Source: Stieleria sedimenti (GTDB lineage Bacteria > Planctomycetota > Planctomycetia > Pirellulales > Pirellulaceae). From it: a stretch of 41,663 nucleotides of DNA. Below, piece by piece: positions 18,401 through 24,449 of the stretch. The translations under genes were made by a program, and so were the position numbers. The stretch covers positions 17,074 through 58,736 of the forward strand of contig NZ_JANZKV010000149.1 of NCBI RefSeq assembly GCF_025060895.1. The letters run 5' to 3'. The first letter of the stretch is position 1. Every line of letters begins with the position of its first letter. Below the pieces are notes generated by a model, which did not search any database, was not told the origin of the DNA, and saw only the letters and a program-made list of their open reading frames with translations.

Positions 18401-19036
18401 CTTTCGCCACCTATCGTGATCGACATGCCCAACCCGTGGCAGAATGTTGTGACGACGACCGATGTGGATAACGATGGCTCCACATCGATTCTTGATGCAC
18501 TGATCGTGATCAATCAGATCGCCAGGCAAGTTGACGTTTCCGGCGTCACGTTGCCCGATCCGCTGAGCCTGCCTCAATGGCCCGGCAACTACTATGATGC
18601 CAACGGAGATCTGGGCATCTCTCCGCTGGACGCCTTGGTCGTGATCAATACCTTGGCAAGACAAGCCGAGGGGGAGCGAGCTGCCGAACCAGAACAAGTG
18701 ACACCGGCCCTCAGCCTGAACTCCAACCTGATCACCGATCATAGCATTCTCCCCGCTGCTCCATCGGCAAAGGAGAGTGAAGCCAGCCCGGAGACGACTT
18801 GGTGGGGAATCCGTCGAACAGACAACCCAACAGTCAAGCGAACGGGGCCGGCACCGCCAACGCGCCACGAGGGTCGAGATCATCAGCTCCAGCCGCCCGG
18901 CGATCAACCGATCTCCGATGGAACCCACACAACATCCGAGACGGAATCCGAGACGGAGCGTCTGGCCCGAAAGCAATTGAGCCTTACCTGGGCACAGTCC
19001 GTCGATCGCGCGCTCGCGTCAAGCCTGCTGCACTAA
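15452..19036 (+). CDS. Giant secreted protein: Calx-beta, beta-propeller, GEVED and dockerin-like domains
   Basis: Exported protein of 1194 aa. The N-terminus carries the planctomycete export signature LELLESRRLLA (27-37) instead of a classical signal peptide. Next come a Calx-beta domain (about 40-126) and a TolB/WD40-like propeller (about 140-620). The propeller has repeated S/T-P-D-G blades such as SPDGSLIAYGARR, TPDGNSIVFQNRDG and SPDGKHIVFQAID. A GEVED domain (about 640-815, starting DFGDAPERLPDGLG) follows. The C-terminal third ends in a dockerin type I pair at about 1000-1070 (TDVDNDGSTSILDALIVIN and YDANGDLGISPLDALVVIN), both with calcium-binding Asp/Asn positions. The last 120 residues are low-complexity. 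The role is probably extracellular adhesion or complex assembly; no enzyme motif was seen. It is divergent from the TlpA-like gene (147 nt apart). Confidence 0.9.
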   Translation: MKNKQRRHRSNRNAPAVERCLQNSLSLELLESRRLLAQLLLSTPDAMENDDRVTINVSLAEAQVQPIEVLFDTIDSDAIGGRDFVPVTGQRLTFSPGQTVKSVDVDLLDNALRDGDLSFGVRVSIVDDDGGRVVADQQGFSPPGDLFVDWLETSPDGSLIAYGARRSTSNVILSVPTDASRAPIELARYDDDFFKTVQTHRFSADGQWLIYSGDLETDGKTDVYIVPVDGSMNPRRVPSDLSTGVLSSFTLAPDGERFVYTWTPDGEDASTTYSARFDDSSPAISISNLPPFYGTIDFTPDGNSIVFQNRDGDDVQHYVAAMDGSFEPMQVATDVPGSTWGLGGTISPDGQTLAFTKRDPNSSRITNLFTSRLDGQGESKRVAFDIGSSSYQFSSDGKYLVYRMDKGIEAPHELFTVPVDGSAEPKILHPELTGSQWVEHGFRVIGEDVLFRSNFENESDGYSTYLVPSDGSQPPRKLFDPIEGRAIDKITPSPDGKHIVFQAIDFRDPEDDLVEIFSVPLDGSQPPKKLNGDFVDGGTIYRFAPTLFSTDGQDLYYFADQLVDDKLELFVVPVDGRWKASRVNSSLPRDFDVSWTAVGATDTGIAYGVRQGSFAPYAIFSSQLHQSVEVRILDDEGDVADFGDAPERLPDGLGQSYPVTLSQNGARHNVTELFLGAGVDVDSDGHPTATADDDDQDEPEENQGVRWLSNLLVTQTDTLTTMQVTASQAGKISIWIDFDRDGDWGDRIDEVVIAQDVHAGDNFIPLTIPAGAIAGPTAARFRLSTAGETSPTGAAADGEVEDVWLDLVDAKSDPVPLVVKLFHPDGYLRLIADHVIAGNGQEPPLFQTEGDFSQVDVSLSPAGHSLAIELGQTPNDRISILGNDEINRLAFHDLDRANLQPLVLDFGASGDFQTDNIEMVDITDSERLRLPVDDLTSISAAQNVTVVAASREQLQFNDRSAWRMGDAFEQEGKFYRQLVSPGTLSPPIVIDMPNPWQNVVTTTDVDNDGSTSILDALIVINQIARQVDVSGVTLPDPLSLPQWPGNYYDANGDLGISPLDALVVINTLARQAEGERAAEPEQVTPALSLNSNLITDHSILPAAPSAKESEASPETTWWGIRRTDNPTVKRTGPAPPTRHEGRDHQLQPPGDQPISDGTHTTSETESETERLARKQLSLTWAQSVDRALASSLLH

Positions 19037-19148
19037 ACATTCGCGGCACCCAAGATGCAAGCAGGAATCCTCAGCGAGCGACGCAGTCATCACTTCGAGG
19101 CCTGACCGCGCCCTGGCCACCCCGCACCCCCAAGCCCCCCAATTTACC

Positions 19149-19171
19149 AAAAAGGTGTCGGACACCTTTTT
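19149..19171. repeat. 23-bp perfect palindrome, copy 2 (terminator-like)
   Basis: Identical over all 23 bases to the element at 3349-3371. It lies 112 nt after the stop codon of the giant secreted protein and 64 nt before the sulfatase start. Stem of 10 bp with a T run; could terminate transcription of the upstream gene. Confidence 0.75.
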
Positions 19172-19235
19172 CCGCGGCAGTTATGCTGTGGCATTGGATT
19201 TTGACGTTCGACTTGATGCACAGTGAGGACTGGAG

Positions 19236-20687
19236 ATGCGTGATTGGTTGTTGTTCCGTCGGCTGGGTGCGGTCGCCGTGTTGCTGGCCGTTGCAGCTGG
19301 AGCCTTGGGAAATGATCGGCCGAACGTTTTGTTGATCACGGCCGACGACTTGGGGCTGCAGCTTTCATGCTACGGCGACTCGATCGCTCGCACGCCGAAC
19401 ATCGATCGTTTGGCCGATCAGTCCGTTCGCTTTAAAACCGCTTATGTCAGCCAGGCGTCGTGCAGCCCCTCGCGTTCGTCGATGTTCACCGGACTCTATC
19501 CGCACGGGAACGGACAGTACGGTTTACTGAACGCCAATGTCGGCTTCCGCGTTCACGAATCACTCGTCGACTCGTTGTTGCCCAACGTCCTCAAGAGCCA
19601 TGGTTATCGGACGGGCATCATCGGCAAACTGCATGTCGGTCCCGAAAAAGCGTTCGCCTTTGACATGCGGCACGGCGAAGGTTTCGGCAGCCGAGACGTT
19701 CGACTGCAAATCGATTTCGCTCGCGAGTTTCTGACGCAGCCCGGCGACGAACCGTGGTTCTTGATGTTCAACCTGTTCGATCCGCACGTGGCGCGAAAGC
19801 CCCTGCCGGGCGGTCGCCGCGGACCACAGTTCTTTCCCGACTCGGTCAAGGGCTTGCCGAAGAATCTCCTCGCACCCGAGGACATCGTTCCCTGGCCGTG
19901 GCAACAGATCGACACGCCGGAACAGCGGCAAAAGATCGCTGGCTATTACAACTGTGTCCATCGCATCGATGCCGCGATCGGGATGCTGGAATCCGTGCTG
20001 CAACAGACAGACAACTGGAATAATACGCTGATCGTTTTTCTCGGCGATCACGGGCCGCCATTCACGCGAGGAAAAACCAGTTGCTACGAATCCGGCCTCC
20101 GCGTCCCGTTTCTCGTCCGCTGGCCCGGAGTTTCCGAGCCCCACGCGTCCGATCGCTTGGTCAGCAGCGTAGACATCTATCCGACGATCTTGGACGCAGC
20201 CGGCATTGAATTGCCGTCGCAACGGCACGGCCGCTCGCTCCGCACTGTCGTCAAGCAGCAGAACGAACCGGCCGATTGGCGCAGCACCTTGGTCGGCGAG
20301 TTTCACTACCACGGCGCGACACCGTTCTTTCCACGGCGAGCGATCACCGATGGAAGGCACAAGTTGATCCACAACCTGCGTGCGGGCGAAACGACCGCAC
20401 CAGATTCGGTCGACGGGGACCGCGCCTACGCCGAAGCACAAAAACTGCCGGCAGGTCACCCCGCACGTGTGGCAATGGAAAGGCTCAAGAATCCGCCGGA
20501 GTGGGAACTGTATGATCTGGAAAACGACCCGGTTGAATTCCAGAACTTGGCCGGGGACACCGACGTTGCCGACATCCAATCGCGACTGCAACGCGCGTTG
20601 CAGCAGTGGCAAGACCAAACCGCAGACCCCTTCGTTGACGCTGAGTTCCGGAAATCGATTGAAGAACGCTACAAGCCGAGCCCGTAG
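19236..20687 (+). CDS. Exported sulfatase (S1 family, N-sulfoglucosamine sulfohydrolase-like)
   Basis: Formylglycine-dependent sulfatase releasing sulfate from sulfated glycans, 483 aa. The signal peptide is residues 1-25. The S1 core starts with RPNVLLITADDLG (metal ligands Asp37-Asp38). The maturation motif is CSPSR (Cys76, converted to formylglycine by a separate enzyme not seen here), followed by TGLYPHGNGQYGL. Further active-site residues are Lys131-His133 (GKLHVG), Asp271-His272 (LGDHG) and Lys280. The PHGNGQYGL context and overall length recall heparan N-sulfatase (SGSH) type enzymes, but the substrate is inferred only. The C-terminal subdomain (WELYDLENDPVEFQNLAG) is typical of sulfatases. 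It stands alone between repeat-bearing spacers. Confidence 0.95.
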   Translation: MRDWLLFRRLGAVAVLLAVAAGALGNDRPNVLLITADDLGLQLSCYGDSIARTPNIDRLADQSVRFKTAYVSQASCSPSRSSMFTGLYPHGNGQYGLLNANVGFRVHESLVDSLLPNVLKSHGYRTGIIGKLHVGPEKAFAFDMRHGEGFGSRDVRLQIDFAREFLTQPGDEPWFLMFNLFDPHVARKPLPGGRRGPQFFPDSVKGLPKNLLAPEDIVPWPWQQIDTPEQRQKIAGYYNCVHRIDAAIGMLESVLQQTDNWNNTLIVFLGDHGPPFTRGKTSCYESGLRVPFLVRWPGVSEPHASDRLVSSVDIYPTILDAAGIELPSQRHGRSLRTVVKQQNEPADWRSTLVGEFHYHGATPFFPRRAITDGRHKLIHNLRAGETTAPDSVDGDRAYAEAQKLPAGHPARVAMERLKNPPEWELYDLENDPVEFQNLAGDTDVADIQSRLQRALQQWQDQTADPFVDAEFRKSIEERYKPSP

Positions 20688-20822
20688 AGGGAAGCTGGTG
20701 TGTACACGCAGCAGACGGAGAGACGGCAGAAAAATGGTGGGCAGCAAAATGAAGGGACGGCCGCCGGGGATCCGCTTGCGACCTACCGGTCGATGAAACC
20801 GGAACTGTGATCTCAGAGAATC

Positions 20823-20911
20823 ACCCACGGATGGCAAGGCGCACCCAGGGATGTCATCCAGCACAGAATCGACCACTTTGACATCCGTGGGTACGCGCGG
20901 CCATCCGTGGA
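20823..20911. repeat. Inverted repeats of the CATCCGTGGGT type
   Basis: ACCCACGGATG (20823-20833) pairs perfectly with CATCCGTGGGT (20882-20892). A related half-site CCATCCGTGGA follows at 20901-20911, and ACCCAGGGATG lies at 20843-20853. The cluster looks like a REP-type palindromic repeat between two same-strand genes. Confidence 0.55.
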
Positions 20912-21016
20912 TTCGACCTTTATGATCGATCGGATCAGTCGTATTGGACCGATCGGGACACTTCACTGGCGAGCACCGGTAGCCGACGCGGGGACAGGTT
21001 CGGCAGTTCGTGTTGC

Positions 21017-21184
21017 GTGTTTTTCATTGATCCTGAATTTGGAGTGTTGCGGAAGCTGAAGGACTGATCATCCAGAAGTGGCGCACGTTCGCGTTAGACG
21101 TTTCGAAAGTCGAAAAACCCGAGAAAGCAAGTGTAGAGCAACTCGCCGAAGTGATCATTTGTCGAAAAGATATGCATGGCCGGT
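21017..21184 (+). pseudogene. Possible frameshifted gene remnant
   Basis: A short frame starting GTG 21017 reads VFFIDPEFGVLRKLKD then stops. In the next frame an open, protein-like stretch continues with LIIQKWRTFALDVSKVEKP and EQLAEVIICRKD up to a stop near 21184. Neither piece has a proper ribosome binding site or recognised family. The shift from one coding-like frame to another suggests a decayed gene, but chance cannot be excluded. Confidence 0.3.
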
Positions 21185-21274
21185 GAAACCAACAAACAGG
21201 ACCTGCAACGTGATAAATTCTGGCAACGATTTGTTTTGCGAGGCTTAAGGCAGAAAACCGAGGGAGAGACCCAC

Positions 21275-22606
21275 ATGAGAACACTCACAATCGCTTTGTT
21301 TGTCGGATTCTGCTGTCTACCTGTGTTTGCCGATGAGGCGGCCAGTGAAACCGGGGAGACCAAGCCAGACGATTCGCTCACTTGGCAGGACAAGTCGGTC
21401 AAGTATGCCCGCATCATGTCACGGGTGAAATGGACACCGGTGGCTGACGGCATGCCGAGACGAGGTGGGCACTTCACAGCCGGGCAGGAGTACACCGGAG
21501 TTCCTTACTCGAGCGTCAAGCACGTCGGCCGCTATATCGGATTCGATATCTTTCTCAAAACCTTCCTCGCCGCGGTGGAAAACCCGAAGAGCGTGCTCTA
21601 CACCGAGAACCTCTACGGGCAGGTCAAGAATGCAGAATGCTACTACGGCAAGGTCTGTTCCTCTTACACCAGCTACGCACTGCAGTGCGGGATTTGGTAC
21701 GTCAGCAAGGTTCATGGCCCCCGATTTCGCGACGGTGTCAGTCTCGTGGCGTTGCAGTCGGCTCAGGCCGCGCAGCCCGGAGATGTGATTTACACTCCGC
21801 CGGCCAGCAAGAACGGAGGCTCGCACGTGGAATTGGTGACGGAAGTCGTCCGAAGCGAAGACGGCAAGGTGACGCACGTCCGAATTGAGGAAAGTCGCCC
21901 GCAAACGACAAGCAACACACTCAGAAGCGCGAAGGCATTTGACGAGCACCTCGCTTCCAGAAACCGAGAGCTCTACCGCATTGCGGATCTGGACGCTTGG
22001 CGCGGGAACAACAAGGCGGAAGCGTTTCTGTTCCCCAACTACGAGGACGACTCGGCGACGCCGCAAATCAATCGTGTCCTGCTGCTGGATCGTGGCGACT
22101 GGGTTCCCTATCACAAAGGGCAAGCGGTGAAAATCAACCTCATGGATCGTGACGACCAAGGGATTCGGACGCTGGTGATCAAACGAGACGGCGAGATCGT
22201 CGAAGAGATCAAGCATCCTGGGAAGGGGGTCCTGGAACGCTCATTCACGATCTGCGGCGATTACACGGCGCACTGCGTGATGAACGATGGTTCGCTAAGC
22301 CAGGCCTGCGAGTTCGCCGTCTGCGAACTCGACTTCACGCTACCGACCGCAAACGTTCTGCGAGCAACGTCATGGGAGCTTGCACTCACGTCGGACAACA
22401 TGGATGCGATCATCGTGTACTTCAAGAACTCTGCCGACGGCCATGACGAACACAACGTGTTCATCTCCGAAGAAGATCGTCGGGCAGGAAAGGTGACGAT
22501 CCCCGCCAGCGTGACACGGAACGCTAACAAAATGCAGGTCTGGCTGATCGGAGAAAACCAATACGGGCGACTTAAAAAACGTCGCGATCTCCAGGTGACC
22601 GACTGA
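21275..22606 (+). CDS. Exported NlpC/P60-like cysteine hydrolase with C-terminal beta domains
   Basis: Exported protein of 443 aa. The ATG at 21275 follows GGGAGAG and begins a signal peptide (1-19, cleavage near VFA/DEA); an earlier in-frame start at 21176 would bury it. Residues about 65-235 look like an NlpC/P60-type papain-like hydrolase. The likely catalytic Cys128 is in YYGKVCSSYTSYAL, a helix-starting cysteine. QPGDVIYTPP (167-176) is the usual strand before the active-site His184 in GGSHVELVTEV. Such enzymes cut peptidoglycan peptides or act as amidases; the substrate here is not known. Residues 260-440 form one or two beta-rich domains without recognised motifs (RVLLLDRGDWVPYHKGQ). 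The assignment of the fold is inference from motif order. Confidence 0.75.
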   Translation: MRTLTIALFVGFCCLPVFADEAASETGETKPDDSLTWQDKSVKYARIMSRVKWTPVADGMPRRGGHFTAGQEYTGVPYSSVKHVGRYIGFDIFLKTFLAAVENPKSVLYTENLYGQVKNAECYYGKVCSSYTSYALQCGIWYVSKVHGPRFRDGVSLVALQSAQAAQPGDVIYTPPASKNGGSHVELVTEVVRSEDGKVTHVRIEESRPQTTSNTLRSAKAFDEHLASRNRELYRIADLDAWRGNNKAEAFLFPNYEDDSATPQINRVLLLDRGDWVPYHKGQAVKINLMDRDDQGIRTLVIKRDGEIVEEIKHPGKGVLERSFTICGDYTAHCVMNDGSLSQACEFAVCELDFTLPTANVLRATSWELALTSDNMDAIIVYFKNSADGHDEHNVFISEEDRRAGKVTIPASVTRNANKMQVWLIGENQYGRLKKRRDLQVTD

Positions 22607-22920
22607 GTGCTTGCCGTCGCCGCGAATTCGCTGTGCATTGCCCAAATGGACACACGCTTCGGGTTGGCAGTCAACTGATCGGCAACGAGTTTCCCTGTCC
22701 GAAATGCAACGTCGGCCGACTCGAATCTGATCAAGCGTGACGTCACCGTCAACGGGAACACATTAGAAGCTCAGGTCAAATACTCCCACTGGTACGACGA
22801 GACCGCGAAACGCTGGCTCAGTGATCGCTGGAAAGACGTTTGTCATAGATCAGATCGTACAGGTTCGCAGACAAATGGAACGACACTGCGATCCCGAACT
22901 GCTAAGCCAAATGCCGGTTG
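22607..22920. other. Spacer between exported hydrolase and argH
   Basis: Holds the broken zinc-ribbon gene described separately (22621-22850). No other feature was recognised. Confidence 0.6.
22621..22850 (+). pseudogene. Frameshifted zinc-ribbon gene remnant
   Basis: One frame (22621 to stop at 22738-22740) encodes a zinc-ribbon pattern: CPNGHTLRVG, then NEFPCPKCNVGRL. The four ligands are Cys and His of CPNGH plus the two Cys of CPKC, a pattern common in small planctomycete proteins. The frame then stops. A neighbouring frame carries on with coding-like sequence (VNGNTLEAQVKYSHWYDE, then RWLSDRWKD) to about 22850. The only start in frame is a GTG at 22633 without a ribosome binding site. 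A decayed or frameshifted small gene is the simplest reading; a sequencing error is the alternative. Confidence 0.45.
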
Positions 22921-24333
22921 CTATTCACTGGGAGCCTGCCCCACGTGAAGCCGCTTGGTCCAGGCGGTGATTTGGTCGCGGACTTGGGCGGGGGCGGTGG
23001 AGCCGTAGCTGGTGAAGGCGGCGATCGCGTTTTGGGTGCCCAGGACGTCCCGGATCGATGCGTCCACCTCCGGGGCATGTAGCTGCATCGTCTCCAGCGG
23101 CAACTCGGCCAGCGGGACGTCGGCGGCCATCGCGGCGCCGACGATCGCGCCGACGGCGTGGTGCGCCGTCCGCTGCGGCATACCTTTCTTGATCAACCAT
23201 TCCATCAATGTCGTCGCGTCCAAATAACCTTCTTCGATCCGCGCCGCAATGCGTTCACGCTGCAACACGCTGCCGGCGACGATTGGGATCGCCAACTCCA
23301 GCATCGCGATGATCGTGTCAAAGGAATCGAACAGCGGCGGCTTGTCTTCTTGCAAGTCGCGGTTGTAGGCCAGCGGCAGATTCTTGACCAGCAACATCAA
23401 CGTCTGCAGATTGCCCATCACCCGCGCCGACTTGCCGCGGGTGAGTTCCAAGGTGTCCGGATTGACTTTCTGCGGCATGATGCTGCTGCCGGTGCAGAAC
23501 TGTTGCGGGATTTTGATGAAGTTGTATTCGACGGTGCTCCACAAGATCCATTCTTCCGCCCAGCCGCTCAGGTGGGACGCGATCATGGACAGCACAAAGG
23601 CCGATTCGAGGATGAAGTCGCGGTCGCTGCTGGTATCCAGGCTGTTGGCGGTGACGCCGTCGAACTCGAGTGCCGCGGCGGTTTGTTCGCGATCGATGGG
23701 CAGCGTTGTCCCCGCGACGGCGGCGACGCCCAGCGGCGATTGATTGACACGACGACGGCAATCGGCGATTCGATCGCGATCGCGCTGAAATTTTTCGATG
23801 TAGGCCAACCAGTAGTGCGGCGCGAGCACCGGTTGGGCGCGTTGCAGGTGGGTGTAGGCCGGCAGGATGACGTCCATGTCCCCGTCGCATCGGCTGAGAA
23901 ACGAACGCTGCAACGCCTCCAGCAAGCCGTCGACCTGGTCGAGTGCTTCGCGAATCCACATCCGCGCGTCGGTGCTGACCTGGTCGTTGCGGCTGCGGGC
24001 GGTGTGTAGTTTTCGGCCCACGTCCCCGATGCGGTCGATCAGCGCCGACTCGATGTGCATGTGAACATCTTCCAATTCCAGCCGGATCGGGAAGTCGCCG
24101 GATTCGAATTCCGATTCGATCTGCTTCAAAGTGTCGCCAATGGCGGTGAAATCTTTGTCGCTGATCAGTCCGACGGTGCGCAGCATGTCGGCGTGGGCGA
24201 TCGAGCCCCGAATGTCTTGGCGGAACAAGCGGCGGTCGAAGCTGATGGATTCGGCGAACGATTCGAGTCGGGCATCGGTGCTGGCCTCGAAAACACCGCT
24301 GCGAGAGGGGCTATCCACGGTCTGGCTATCCAA
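22921..24333 (-). CDS. argH: Argininosuccinate lyase
   Basis: Last enzyme of arginine biosynthesis: splits argininosuccinate into arginine and fumarate in the cytoplasm, as a homotetramer of the fumarase/aspartase superfamily. Length 470 aa is usual. Conserved regions are present: TARSRNDQ (111-118), the catalytic His in AYTHLQRAQP (His162), and the superfamily signature GSSIMPQKVNPD (282-293). The last has Val where many ArgH proteins have a second Lys; the invariant Lys and Asn remain. The start is the ATG at 24333. It stands alone; argC is about 15 kb away and no argF/argG is nearby, so arginine genes are scattered, as is common in planctomycetes. It is divergent from the large exported protein gene. 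Confidence 0.97.
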   Translation of the reverse strand: MDSQTVDSPSRSGVFEASTDARLESFAESISFDRRLFRQDIRGSIAHADMLRTVGLISDKDFTAIGDTLKQIESEFESGDFPIRLELEDVHMHIESALIDRIGDVGRKLHTARSRNDQVSTDARMWIREALDQVDGLLEALQRSFLSRCDGDMDVILPAYTHLQRAQPVLAPHYWLAYIEKFQRDRDRIADCRRRVNQSPLGVAAVAGTTLPIDREQTAAALEFDGVTANSLDTSSDRDFILESAFVLSMIASHLSGWAEEWILWSTVEYNFIKIPQQFCTGSSIMPQKVNPDTLELTRGKSARVMGNLQTLMLLVKNLPLAYNRDLQEDKPPLFDSFDTIIAMLELAIPIVAGSVLQRERIAARIEEGYLDATTLMEWLIKKGMPQRTAHHAVGAIVGAAMAADVPLAELPLETMQLHAPEVDASIRDVLGTQNAIAAFTSYGSTAPAQVRDQITAWTKRLHVGQAPSE

Positions 24334-24449
24334 AAAAGGTCGTGTGGGAGATAATCAGTGCTGCGGGACAGTATCGCGAAGTCCCGGGTCGATGACGACC
24401 CGGCGGACGGATGCGAATCGCCGTGTGATTTTCTCCCAAGGATTTTCTG

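Larger units (their letters stand above)
20688..21274. other. Repeat-bearing spacer with possible gene remnant
   Basis: No intact gene was seen. It holds an imperfect direct repeat, GCAGAAAAATG (20726-20736) and GCAGCAAAATG (20741-20751), the CCATCCGTGG-type repeat cluster at 20823-20911, a possible gene remnant at 21017-21184, and the leader of the following gene. Confidence 0.6.

Noticed and set aside
19560-20966. 468-codon open frame on the minus strand
   Set aside because: Antisense to the sulfatase, whose catalytic motifs are intact; composition is not protein-like.
23158-24009. 283-codon open frame on the plus strand
   Set aside because: Antisense to argH; no start signal or motif.
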